A DNA stretch of 64,000 nucleotides from Granulosicoccus sp045106475 (GTDB taxonomy: Bacteria; Pseudomonadota; Gammaproteobacteria; Granulosicoccales; Granulosicoccaceae): assembly GCA_045106475.1 (NCBI GenBank), contig JBGCEO010000050.1:1-64000 (forward strand). Reading direction: 5' to 3'. The translations under genes and the position numbers were made by a program. This document shows positions 50,348 to 59,152 of the stretch, one piece after another (positions within the stretch are counted from its first letter, which is position 1; each line of letters opens with the position of its first letter). The notes under the pieces were generated by a model, which was not told where the DNA came from, made no database searches, and was given only the letters and a program-made list of their open reading frames with translations.

Positions 50348-51685
50348 CTACTGTTTTGCTTGTTCACGCAATTCAGACACTGCATTGGCATGACCATCAA
50401 ACCCTTCATAGCTGGCAAAACGATGCGTATGCGGTGCCATCTCACGATAACCGCCTGCGGTCATATGACCCACTGAACAGGTCTTCATGAAATCATGCAC
50501 ACCCAAGGGTGAGTGCGTGCGGGCAGCGGCCGAGGTTGGCAACACGCAATTGGGGCCCATCATATAATTAGCTATGGAACCTGCAGCGTGCTCACCTAAT
50601 AAAATCTCACTGGCATTACGGATATGCGCAAGATGCTCATAGGGATTTTTTGACATCACCTGACAATGCTCTGGTGCGTAGTCGTTAATAAATTCATACG
50701 CTTCTTGCGGGTTAGCAGCTAATACAACCCCGCCTCTTTGACCACTAAGCACCGTTGACGAATAGCCTGCCAGTACATCGCTCTGGTGGTTCCAATAGGT
50801 GGGTATGGCCTCGCGTACTGCATCGGCAATAGCAGCATCCCAGGTAACCAGAAAAGCACTACTGTCAGCGCCATGCTCTGATTCGATGGTCATGTCCAGC
50901 GCAGCAATCAGAGGATTAGCTGTGGCATCCGCCAGCAGTATGGTTTCACTCGGTCCTGCCGGTAAACCGGGATCGATACGCCCAAGCAACAGACGTTTGG
51001 CAGCAACTAGCCAGGGACTGCCTGGACCGACAATCTTGTAGCAACGTGGAATCGTTGCTGTGCCATAGGCAACGGCTGCGACTGCCTGTGCACCGCCAGC
51101 TTTGTATACCTGTTCAACGCCTGCCAGACGGGCAGCAACCAGCGTCGCAGGATCGACATGACCATCAGGGCCCGGAGGTGTCAGAATAATCGGATTGGGC
51201 ACACCTGCCACAGCTGCCGGAATGGCTGTCATAAGGGTCACTGATGGAAAAGAACCTTTACCACGAGGCGAATAGCACGCAACCGAATCTATGGGTGTTG
51301 CTCGTTCGCCCACCAACACACCCGGGCGAATTTCCTTCATCCACATTTCAGGAGGTAACTGGGCTTCATGAAATCGACGTATATTGTCTGCAGAATATTC
51401 CAGCGTGCGAATCATTTCCGGGTCAACCCGATCAAATGCCCTGTCTATGTCTTGCCTGGTGGCCGCTATGGCATCATGGCTTAGCGACTCAGCACCATCA
51501 AACTGTCGGCCAAAGCGAGCTAACGCTTCGTCGCCTTCCTCCTGTACAGCCTTGATTATTGGCGCAACACCCTCAAGAAAGGGCTCTAGATTATCTTCTG
51601 CGCGACTCAGCAGCTGCGCCCGCTCATCTGAATTGAGGCGACTGAGATCGTGCAAGGCTACGGGTGGATATTCTCGTTCTGGCAT
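50348..51685 (-). CDS. Histidinol dehydrogenase family protein (non-canonical)
   Basis: The 445-residue protein matches HisD along its length, including LGRIDPGLPAGPSETILLADATANP and NDYAPEHCQVM with the catalytic Glu-His. However, ligand positions differ from true HisD: the zinc Gln before HG is a Glu (ESEHGADS), the zinc Asp in the GDY block is Asn (IANYMMGPN), and the substrate His in the TNHVLP block is Cys (GPNCVLP). The gene is not near other his genes. It is therefore probably an NAD-dependent dehydrogenase for another alcohol. Sulfopropanediol dehydrogenase (HpsN) is one known divergent member, but identity is not shown here. It is divergent from the putrescine operon. Confidence 0.82.
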   Translation of the reverse strand: MPEREYPPVALHDLSRLNSDERAQLLSRAEDNLEPFLEGVAPIIKAVQEEGDEALARFGRQFDGAESLSHDAIAATRQDIDRAFDRVDPEMIRTLEYSADNIRRFHEAQLPPEMWMKEIRPGVLVGERATPIDSVACYSPRGKGSFPSVTLMTAIPAAVAGVPNPIILTPPGPDGHVDPATLVAARLAGVEQVYKAGGAQAVAAVAYGTATIPRCYKIVGPGSPWLVAAKRLLLGRIDPGLPAGPSETILLADATANPLIAALDMTIESEHGADSSAFLVTWDAAIADAVREAIPTYWNHQSDVLAGYSSTVLSGQRGGVVLAANPQEAYEFINDYAPEHCQVMSKNPYEHLAHIRNASEILLGEHAAGSIANYMMGPNCVLPTSAAARTHSPLGVHDFMKTCSVGHMTAGGYREMAPHTHRFASYEGFDGHANAVSELREQAKQ

Positions 51686-51849
51686 AGAGCTTTAGGACAC
51701 ATAGGATCAAGGGACTGACAGGGTCAGCATGAGCGTCAGTCAGTATACGCGGTAACCTCAATAAGGCGGTTAAAACTGATGTGCGCCCCTGTGAAATCCT
51801 AGCGGATGTGCATGCTACCATCATTGAATTAGCCGCAAAATATACGATC

Positions 51850-53151
51850 ATGTCGAGTGTTCCAAGCTCCACCCAAGAGCACATAAACAGCTACTATGCG
51901 GCCTCTGCCAACCCGAGTCCTGCCCGGCAATCGCTAGACGATTCAGTGCAGGCTGATGTGTGCGTTATCGGTGCTGGATTCAGCGGCTTGTCAGCGGCTT
52001 TGCATCTGACGGCTCAGGGGCGTCAGGTTACCGTTCTGGAAGCTGCTCGGGTTGGTTGGGGCGCGTCTGGAAGAAACGGCGGTCAAATCGTTAATGGCCT
52101 CAACGCGAGTCTTGACACCATTGGCAAACGCTACGGTCATGATACTGCTGCTTTTGTCGGCAGTCTGGTTCAGGAAGGTGCAGGTATCATTCGCGAGTTT
52201 GTTAAGACTTACTCTATTGATTGTGATCTTAAGCAACGCAATATCTACGTGGCATTCAACGCACGTCAAATGCGTGAACTGGAAGCCAAGCAAACCCTGT
52301 GGCAACGCCATGGCATGGATGATCACGAACTACTAGACAAAGCGGCGCTGCAACAACATGTCGGCTCATCACTCTATTGTGGAGGCATGATTGATCATTC
52401 CGGTGGTCATTTGCATCCATTGAATCTGGCTCAAGGTGAAGCGGCCGCCCTGGAAAAGAACGGCGGTACCATCTATGAACAATCTCGGGTTAAGCGTATT
52501 GATTCAATCGAATCCAAGCCTGTAGTCATCACTGAACAAGGCAGTGTGAGCTGCAATACATTGATCGTTTGTGGCAACGCCTATCTCGGAAAGAGTGTGC
52601 CTGCACTGGCACCACGTGTCATGCCGGTCTCGACCCAGGTTATGGCAACCGAACCCTTAGCCGAAGACTTAGCGAACAAGCTGCTTCCCACCGATGCCTG
52701 TGTAGAAGATGTGCGCTATATTCTGGACTACTACAGACTCTCAGCCGATAGGCGCTTGTTGTTTGGGGGCGGCACTGTCTATGGTGGCAACGATCCGAAA
52801 GACGTCGAAGCAAAACTGCGCCCCCATATGGAAAAGGTCTTTCCTGAGCTTCGCGGCACACCAGTTACTCACGCCTGGAGTGGTAACTTTGCGCTGTCGT
52901 TCTCTCGTGTTCCTCAATTGGGCAAACTCGGCCCACAGGTCTATTTTGCGATGGGCTATAGCGGCCATGGCGTCACCGGATCGCATCTATTCGGTAGATT
53001 GCTTGCCGAAGCCATTTCAGGAAACACGAAGCGCTTTGATCGATTTGCAGCCCTTCCCTGGTATTCGTTTCCAGGCGGGCAGCGCTTTCGCGCACCCTAT
53101 TCTACTGTAGGCTCCTGGTGGTACGGTTTTCGCGATGCTATTGGTTTGTAA
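51850..53151 (+). CDS. puuB: Gamma-glutamylputrescine oxidase
   Basis: The protein has about 433 residues. It begins NSYYAASAN and has the FAD-binding motif DVCVIGAGFSGLSAALHL, then the family features GASGRNGGQIVNGL, MIDHSGGHLHPLNLA, LDYYRLSADRRLLFGGGTVYGG and YFAMGYSGHGVT. These follow E. coli PuuB closely. It oxidises gamma-glutamylputrescine to gamma-glutamyl-aminobutyraldehyde. The ATG at 51850 starts the family-typical N-terminus; the longer frame from 51781 is not supported. It is the first gene of a four-gene plus-strand operon and is divergent from the HisD-like gene. Confidence 0.93.
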   Translation: MSSVPSSTQEHINSYYAASANPSPARQSLDDSVQADVCVIGAGFSGLSAALHLTAQGRQVTVLEAARVGWGASGRNGGQIVNGLNASLDTIGKRYGHDTAAFVGSLVQEGAGIIREFVKTYSIDCDLKQRNIYVAFNARQMRELEAKQTLWQRHGMDDHELLDKAALQQHVGSSLYCGGMIDHSGGHLHPLNLAQGEAAALEKNGGTIYEQSRVKRIDSIESKPVVITEQGSVSCNTLIVCGNAYLGKSVPALAPRVMPVSTQVMATEPLAEDLANKLLPTDACVEDVRYILDYYRLSADRRLLFGGGTVYGGNDPKDVEAKLRPHMEKVFPELRGTPVTHAWSGNFALSFSRVPQLGKLGPQVYFAMGYSGHGVTGSHLFGRLLAEAISGNTKRFDRFAALPWYSFPGGQRFRAPYSTVGSWWYGFRDAIGL

Positions 53152-53210
53152 GTGCTGTAAAAGCCACCACCATCTTTTTTTTCTTGAACGTCTCAACAGG
53201 TAAGACAAGC

Positions 53211-53951
53211 ATGCAAGCAGCAAACAGGAGTCTGGGTATTCTTCAAGCTGGTCGCGCCCCTGAAGAAATGTCAGACACCTTTCAAGACTACAACCAGCTG
53301 TTTATCGATCTGCTGGGTGAAAAATCGTTCGACTATCGTCACTGGCCGGTTCTGGATGGCGTTTTTCCCGACAGTATTCACGCGGCGGATGCCTGGCTGA
53401 TTACCGGTTCACGCCACGGGGTCTACGAAAATCATGACTGGATTGCCCCGTTAGAACAATTTGTGCGCGATAGTTTTGCAGCTCAGATACCAATGGTTGG
53501 CATCTGTTTTGGTCATCAACTGATTGCACAGGCACTGGGAGGCAGGGTAGAAAAATTCTCTGGTGGCTGGTCGGTTGGTCGTGTTGAATATGATCTGGAC
53601 GAACAGGTTTTTGGTGCACCGGTATTATTGCAGGAAGATGGTGCAAAGGATTCGAAAACAGCGCTCATCGCCTATCATCAGGATCAGGTTATTGAGCCGC
53701 CAGCTTCTGCCAGAACCGTGGGCAGCACGAATTTTTGCAAACATGCGGCACTGGTTTACGGCGACGACATCCTGACCATCCAACCCCACCCTGAGTTCGA
53801 TCGGTACTTTGTCGATGGATTGCTCGCCACGCGCGGTGCAACTCTACCTGAGCAAATACTAACGCACGCAAAAGAATCTTTACATTGCCCCCTGGAACGG
53901 GAGAATGTAGCCAACACACTCCGTCGTTTTCTTGAGCGAACGATCACATGA
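53211..53951 (+). CDS. Class I glutamine amidotransferase domain protein (possible PuuD-like role)
   Basis: The 246-residue protein has the class I GATase triad: Cys in MVGICFGHQLIAQALGG, His-x-Glu in IQPHPEF. It resembles stand-alone GMP-synthase-type amidotransferases rather than E. coli PuuD. In its place between puuB and puuA it may hydrolyse the gamma-glutamyl-GABA intermediate, as PuuD does; that is inference from position. The ATG at 53211 has AGGTAAG upstream. Its stop overlaps the puuA start (ATGA at 53948-53951). Confidence 0.85.
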   Translation: MQAANRSLGILQAGRAPEEMSDTFQDYNQLFIDLLGEKSFDYRHWPVLDGVFPDSIHAADAWLITGSRHGVYENHDWIAPLEQFVRDSFAAQIPMVGICFGHQLIAQALGGRVEKFSGGWSVGRVEYDLDEQVFGAPVLLQEDGAKDSKTALIAYHQDQVIEPPASARTVGSTNFCKHAALVYGDDILTIQPHPEFDRYFVDGLLATRGATLPEQILTHAKESLHCPLERENVANTLRRFLERTIT

Positions 53952-55318
53952 GCACACATTCCCAATGGATGGAGCAACTGCCCGACGCATTCCATACCTG
54001 GCTTAATGGACGACGGGTTGATGATGTCGAATGTGTCATTGCCGATATCGCTGGTACTTCTCGTGGCAAGGCCATGCCGGCCAGAAAGTTTGCGCGCGGC
54101 GATGCTATGTATCTTCCTACATCCATTTTTTACCAGACCATCACCGGCGACTACGTTGATCTGGAAGACATGCCCGATCAATGGACTGAATCAGACCTGG
54201 TTCTGGTACCCGATTTTTCTGCTGCCACGGCAGTTCCCTGGTCGGCCGATGTAACTCTGCAAGTTGTACACGATGTTCACAACCAGAATGGCTCACCGGT
54301 CAGCATGGCTCCGCGTAACGTTCTTAAACGCATTATTGGTGAATATGCCAAGCATGGATGGAAGCCAGTGGTAGCGCCAGAGCTGGAGTTTTATCTGACT
54401 AAGCCTAATATCGATCCGAATCTGCCAGTAGAACCGCCTATTGGAAGAACAGGTAGACAAGGCATTGCACGGCAGGCCTACAGCATGAGTGCGGTAGAAG
54501 AATATGGCACAGTCATCGATGACATATACGATTTTGCTGAGGCTCAGGGCTTTGAGATCGATACCATCATTCAAGAAGGTGGCGCTGGTCAAATCGAAAT
54601 CAATTTAATGCACGGTGATCCTGTCGAGCTTGCAGATCAGGTGTTTTTCTACAAAAGACTGATTCGGGAAGCAGCACTGAAGAATGGTTGCTTTGCCACG
54701 TTCATGGCCAAACCGATGGAGGAGCAACCCGGCAGCGCCATGCACATACATCAGAGTGTTGTGTCGTCGTCAGATGGTAAAAATATCTTCAATAACGATA
54801 AGGACGAACCCACGGATCTGTTTTATGGATTCATTGCCGGCCAACAGGCGCTTACGCCCGATGTCATTTGCATACTCGCACCTTATGTCAATTCGTATCG
54901 ACGCTTTCGCCGCGATGATTCGGCACCTATCAATCTGGAATGGGGTATCGATAATCGCACAACGGGTATACGCATCCCGTTGTCGAATCCTGCCAGCAGA
55001 CGAGTTGAGAATCGAGTGGTCGGCATGGATTGCAACCCTTACCTGGCAATTGCCGCAAGCCTTGCCTGTGGACTCACAGGCATGGTTAACAAGATGACAC
55101 CACGTGAATCGATCAAGGGTGACGCCTACTCCCTGCCACATGACCTGCCGCGTGATCTGTCAGTTGCGCTGGAACTCTTTAGCGCCAATCCGGCTTTGGA
55201 AAAGCTATTGGGCGAGGAATTTTGCAAATTGTATCGCACGGTCAAGCATCAGGAATCTGCAGCGTTCCTACAGGTAATCAGTCCCTGGGAACGCGAACAC
55301 CTGCTACTCAATGTCTAG
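53948..55318 (+). CDS. puuA: Glutamine synthetase family protein, gamma-glutamylputrescine synthetase
   Basis: The 456-residue protein belongs to the glutamine synthetase fold: VVAPELEFYLTKPN, IIQEGGAGQIEINLMHGDP, FMAKPMEEQPGSAMHIHQSV and the late NRTTGIRIPLSNPASRRVENRVVGMDCNPYLAIA. Within the family the short N-domain with DIAGTSRGKAMPARKF and the neighbours indicate PuuA, which joins glutamate to putrescine using ATP. The start overlaps the amidotransferase stop, so translation is coupled. This is the first enzymatic step of the pathway though it is third in gene order. Confidence 0.92.
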   Translation: MSTHSQWMEQLPDAFHTWLNGRRVDDVECVIADIAGTSRGKAMPARKFARGDAMYLPTSIFYQTITGDYVDLEDMPDQWTESDLVLVPDFSAATAVPWSADVTLQVVHDVHNQNGSPVSMAPRNVLKRIIGEYAKHGWKPVVAPELEFYLTKPNIDPNLPVEPPIGRTGRQGIARQAYSMSAVEEYGTVIDDIYDFAEAQGFEIDTIIQEGGAGQIEINLMHGDPVELADQVFFYKRLIREAALKNGCFATFMAKPMEEQPGSAMHIHQSVVSSSDGKNIFNNDKDEPTDLFYGFIAGQQALTPDVICILAPYVNSYRRFRRDDSAPINLEWGIDNRTTGIRIPLSNPASRRVENRVVGMDCNPYLAIAASLACGLTGMVNKMTPRESIKGDAYSLPHDLPRDLSVALELFSANPALEKLLGEEFCKLYRTVKHQESAAFLQVISPWEREHLLLNV

Positions 55319-55333
55319 CAAGGCGCAGCTCGA

Positions 55334-56638
55334 ATGAAACTGCTCTACGCAAACGATGGGCGTGGTGAGCATGCGCCCTCATGGTACAAAGCGAGCTGCT
55401 CCACACCAAAACGATCAAGCCTGGAGAGTAATACAAGTGCTGACACCTGCATCATAGGTGCGGGGTTTACCGGTTTGTCAGCCGCGCTGTGCCTGGCGCA
55501 GCAAGGCAAACAGGCTATCGTGCTTGATGCTCATCGAATCGGTTGGGGAGCATCAGGACGAAATGGTGGTCAGCTTGGAAGCGGATACAACCAGAGCCAA
55601 ATCGAACTGGAAAAAAGCATGGGCAAGCAATCCGCACACGAATTGTGGGCGGTAACGCAAGAGGCAAAAGCTTTTGTACACAAGCTTTGCCAGGAACATG
55701 ACATTGATATCGAATATCACCCCGGAATCGTAACAGCGCTTCACAGAAAACGTGGCCTGAAGGAACTACATGACTACTGTACTTTTATGAATCGTGAGTA
55801 CCACTACGATGCGCTAGAACCACTTAATCGTTCGGCACTCAAACAACGTGTCGATAGCGAAGGTTACTTCGGTGGTTGTATTGATCACGATGCAGGACAT
55901 GTGCATCCGTTAAAGATGGCTCACTCTTTTGCCGTGGCTGCTGAGAAAGCCGGCGCCATCATTCACGAACTCAGTGAAGTTACCAGAATTGAGCCGCTAC
56001 CGCGCTCAACGCGCTATCGCGTCGTGACGCCCAGTGGCAGTGTAGTTTGCGAAAATGTCGTGCTGGCTTGCAATGGCTATGTCGATGATTTAAGTACGGT
56101 GCTCAACAAGCGTGTGATGCCTATCAACAACTTCATTGTCGTTACAGAACCCCTTGGAGAACAAGCTGAGGCCCTACTGCCCTACAATAATGCGGTGGCG
56201 GATTCGCGTTTCGTGGTTAACTATTTTCGTCGAGTCAGCGAAGATCGATTGTTGTTTGGCGGTGGTGAAAACTACTCCTACCGCTTCCCAAAACTAATTG
56301 AGCGTTCGGTAAGAAAAGCCATGCTGGGTGTTTTTCCGCAATTGGAAAACGCCCGAATCGACTATTCATGGGGCGGCACACTGGCGATTACGCGAAGCAG
56401 ACTCCCCTATGTAGGGCGTTTGGCAGAAGGTTTTTACACCGCGGGCGGGTATTCCGGCCATGGTGTGGCATTAGCCGCGATGGGTGGTACGGCTATTGGT
56501 GAACATATTGGTGGCATGAAAGAGCGTTTCGATTTGCTGGGCCGCTTGCCAGGTGCAAGTTTTCCAGGCGGCAAACAACTCCGGCCGACCCTGCTAGCTC
56601 TGGCCATGACCGGCTATAGCTGGCTGGATCGACTCTAG
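55334..56638 (+). CDS. Second PuuB-like FAD-dependent oxidoreductase
   Basis: The 434-residue protein is a paralogue of the product at 51850: DTCIIGAGFTGLSAALCL, GASGRNGGQLGSGYNQ, CIDHDAGHVHPLKMAHS, NYFRRVSEDRLLFGGGENYSY and FYTAGGYSGHGVALA. It may oxidise a different gamma-glutamyl polyamine or a related amine, such as gamma-glutamyl-spermidine. It lies 15 bp after puuA and ends the operon. No PuuC or GabT gene follows. The 250 bp after it, before the LysM gene, show no clear element. Confidence 0.88.
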   Translation: MKLLYANDGRGEHAPSWYKASCSTPKRSSLESNTSADTCIIGAGFTGLSAALCLAQQGKQAIVLDAHRIGWGASGRNGGQLGSGYNQSQIELEKSMGKQSAHELWAVTQEAKAFVHKLCQEHDIDIEYHPGIVTALHRKRGLKELHDYCTFMNREYHYDALEPLNRSALKQRVDSEGYFGGCIDHDAGHVHPLKMAHSFAVAAEKAGAIIHELSEVTRIEPLPRSTRYRVVTPSGSVVCENVVLACNGYVDDLSTVLNKRVMPINNFIVVTEPLGEQAEALLPYNNAVADSRFVVNYFRRVSEDRLLFGGGENYSYRFPKLIERSVRKAMLGVFPQLENARIDYSWGGTLAITRSRLPYVGRLAEGFYTAGGYSGHGVALAAMGGTAIGEHIGGMKERFDLLGRLPGASFPGGKQLRPTLLALAMTGYSWLDRL

Positions 56639-56888
56639 AGACCCAGTCACGTTGTAATGACACATTGTTTATCAAATGAACAATATTTCGTCTAACTGGC
56701 AGGCAAAGTGTGTTGTACTGCTCACAAATCGCGTTTTAAGCTCTACAATGAACTAAAGCGGATGTGAGGAAGTCTGCTTTTCATGACCAAGCCTTATACA
56801 TTTCGACCACTATAGTGATGCCAGACGCATGTTAATGGCAACATGCCGCTATGATGTAGGATTGTAGGAACCTAGAGGGAGCAGTTCG

Positions 56889-57443
56889 GTGATTGCCAAA
56901 TCTGATGTAATCATACTGGTAGTATCTGCCTCAGCCTTGGCTGCGGGCATTTACAGATGGCAATCTAATATAGCCTCGTATGCACCCGTGCAGACCACAG
57001 CCAGCGCACCAGCCACTACAACTCTAAACCCCAACACACAAGCCTCTGCCATCATTGCCAATAGCCAACAAGCTGGCAACAACCCGTCGCTGACGACCAC
57101 CGGCACTGCCATCAATGGCAACTCAGGTTCAACTATCGCAGTCAACGGATCTATAGCGCAGCCCTCTTCAGTGGGTACCACTGTGCAGGCTAGCAGCTCC
57201 ACTATCAATAACGCTTCAACAGCAAACGTCTCAGTCGGAAACAACAATCAGGATGCCGGCAGTACTCTTACACAAGTTGCTGAACCGCTTTATGGTAGCT
57301 ATCTAGTTAAGTCAGGGGATTATCTGGGCAAGATTGCGCAGACCTATGGCACCACCGTTTCTGAACTGCGCCGCATTAACAATATTAGCGGCTCAATCAT
57401 AGAAATTGATCAGGAAATACTCTACCCCCTTCCTGCCAACTAG
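56889..57443 (+). CDS. Membrane-anchored LysM-domain protein
   Basis: The 184-residue protein has an N-terminal hydrophobic segment (about residues 6-22, IILVVSASALAAGIY) and a long Ala/Ser/Thr/Asn-rich low-complexity linker (about 30-130). One LysM domain ends the chain: YLVKSGDYLGKIAQTYGTTVSELRRINNISGSIIEIDQEILYPLP. LysM domains bind peptidoglycan, so the protein probably tethers to the cell wall in the periplasm. The start is a GTG with GAGGGAG seven bases upstream. It ends three bases before the convergent GT-D gene. Confidence 0.85.
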   Translation: MIAKSDVIILVVSASALAAGIYRWQSNIASYAPVQTTASAPATTTLNPNTQASAIIANSQQAGNNPSLTTTGTAINGNSGSTIAVNGSIAQPSSVGTTVQASSSTINNASTANVSVGNNNQDAGSTLTQVAEPLYGSYLVKSGDYLGKIAQTYGTTVSELRRINNISGSIIEIDQEILYPLPAN

Positions 57444-57445
57444 CG

Positions 57446-58285
57446 TTAGTTCCAGACACACACCTTCTTGAGTGTCTTGCCCTTTTTTAAGTACTTACGC
57501 GTTTTTCCCAATTCTAGCTGCACATCAAAAACCGAACCCATATCGATGTAGGTGTGTTGAGGGGCGTGGGTAGCTAGTTCGAAAATAATGATGTTCGACA
57601 AGACACCTGCGCAGAAGAGAAACACCTCATCATTGCCCTGTACGGATTCAATGTACTCAAGCATCTCTTGCCTTAGTCGTTGATGATCATTAACCCATGA
57701 ATTGGGACCCACACTGAACCGCCTATTGATGACAAATGGCAGATTGTCTGTCACAGCCCTTTCATGGCAGACAATATTGACCCTACGCAGGCTCAGAGCT
57801 GGCACTAAACGCTCCTGAAACGCGCTGTAATTGGAATTGACAAACACATTAGCCCAGCTAAGTTGTTGCTCGTGCTGATTGGCAGCCTGCTTCAAGTGAT
57901 CAAAACTGGCCTGTCCGACGCAGCAGGGGCAGGCAATACCCACAAAGTAATCAGCGTCTCTGTAAGCCAGCGATTGCGCCAGTAAACTGCGCTGCTGCTC
58001 TTGCTGCGCATCGCCCGGTACGTACTTGTGCTCGCCATTGTATTTGCCTGAAAGGTCGATGCCTTGACCCTCTATGATCATCATCTCGCCATCACCAAAA
58101 CGAACCAGTGAAAAATTCTGCAGGTTTTCGATGCGCCGGATAAAATAGTTCAGCTCTTGATGAAATTGTTTTCCAGAGGCGGTGATCCGGGCTTTCTCAT
58201 AGTCAGCATCCGACATGAGCTCAGGTGCAGCGTTCGCAGCTTGAGTACCTGCCCTGTAGCGATTTAGCAATGACATCAGGCCCAT
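57446..58285 (-). CDS. GT-D fold domain protein, putative glycosyltransferase
   Basis: The 279-residue protein contains FSLVRFGDGEMMIIEGQGI, the metal-binding DxE motif of the GT-D fold group (DUF1792-type), and the closing FLFCAGVLSNIIIFELATHAPQHTYIDMGSVFD. GT-D enzymes extend glycan chains on bacterial surface proteins. No glycosylation cluster is nearby, so the acceptor is unknown. It converges on the LysM gene. The start could be 58285 or the next ATG three codons on; no strong ribosome-binding site is seen. Confidence 0.75.
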   Translation of the reverse strand: MGLMSLLNRYRAGTQAANAAPELMSDADYEKARITASGKQFHQELNYFIRRIENLQNFSLVRFGDGEMMIIEGQGIDLSGKYNGEHKYVPGDAQQEQQRSLLAQSLAYRDADYFVGIACPCCVGQASFDHLKQAANQHEQQLSWANVFVNSNYSAFQERLVPALSLRRVNIVCHERAVTDNLPFVINRRFSVGPNSWVNDHQRLRQEMLEYIESVQGNDEVFLFCAGVLSNIIIFELATHAPQHTYIDMGSVFDVQLELGKTRKYLKKGKTLKKVCVWN

Positions 58286-58390
58286 GCGGATCCATCTTCT
58301 CTAATTCGTTGTAACAGTATAAACGGGCTCTGCACGATACGCGCAGCATCCTTATACTGACGTCATCTCTCTCAACGGCAATACCTGAAC

Positions 58391-59143
58391 ATGACGCTTT
58401 CCGTATTTGGCAATTTATTTGAAGGGCGTACCGTAGTGATAACCGGCGCAGGCAACGGTATAGGCCGCGCGGCCACGCTCGCATTCCACTCCGCCGGAGC
58501 CAAGATAATTGCTCACCTTGGCCGGGATGATCGCTACGCAGCCGAACTACCCGACAACATCATAACTACAAGCGGTGATTTCACGCAGCCCGATGATCAA
58601 CTGAGGTTTGTAGAATTCGCAGCCGCGCAGACGGATCAAATCGATGTGCTGGTGAACAACGCCGGCACCATGTTCGGACGATTTCCAGCAGAGACACTGA
58701 CCGAGGAACAATACAACCAGATTGTCGAACTCAACCAGAGTGCAGTTGTACGCATAAGCCGGGGTTTACTGCCTCTGCTCAAAAAAGCCAACAACGCATC
58801 CATCGTCAATACGGTTTCCATATCGGCCTCTACCGGGGGCAGTCCGGGGTCGTCAATCTACTCAGCGACCAAGGCTTTCGTCTCAACCTACTCGCGTGGT
58901 TTAGCCCGCGAACTGGCACCGGAAGGCATCCGAGTCAACGCGGTATCACCCGGCGTAATCAACACCGATTTTCATGCACGCTATTCCAGTGAAGAAAAGT
59001 TGGAGGCTACGCGCAAGCAGATTCCATTGCAGCGACTGGGCAGCTCAGAAGACTGTGCACCCACTTTTTTGTTTCTGGCAGCGCCGGAGCTTTCGGGCTA
59101 CATCACTGGACAGGTGATAGAGATCAACGGCGGGCAGCGCTGA
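58391..59143 (+). CDS. SDR family oxidoreductase
   Basis: This short-chain dehydrogenase of 250 residues has the cofactor motif VVITGAGNGIGRAATLAF, NNAGTM, the catalytic Ser in IVNTVSISASTG and YSATK, and the C-terminal YITGQVIEINGGQR. The acid-rich stretch after the first fold (HLGRDDR) suggests an NAD(P) preference that cannot be settled by eye. It is a 3-oxoacyl-ACP-reductase-like SDR, but the substrate is unknown. It lies alone between divergent and convergent neighbours. Confidence 0.87.
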   Translation: MTLSVFGNLFEGRTVVITGAGNGIGRAATLAFHSAGAKIIAHLGRDDRYAAELPDNIITTSGDFTQPDDQLRFVEFAAAQTDQIDVLVNNAGTMFGRFPAETLTEEQYNQIVELNQSAVVRISRGLLPLLKKANNASIVNTVSISASTGGSPGSSIYSATKAFVSTYSRGLARELAPEGIRVNAVSPGVINTDFHARYSSEEKLEATRKQIPLQRLGSSEDCAPTFLFLAAPELSGYITGQVIEINGGQR

Positions 59144-59152
59144 ACTAGTCGA

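Noticed and set aside
50348..51685. Histidine biosynthesis hisD
   Set aside because: Changed ligand positions and lack of other his genes argue against the biosynthetic enzyme.
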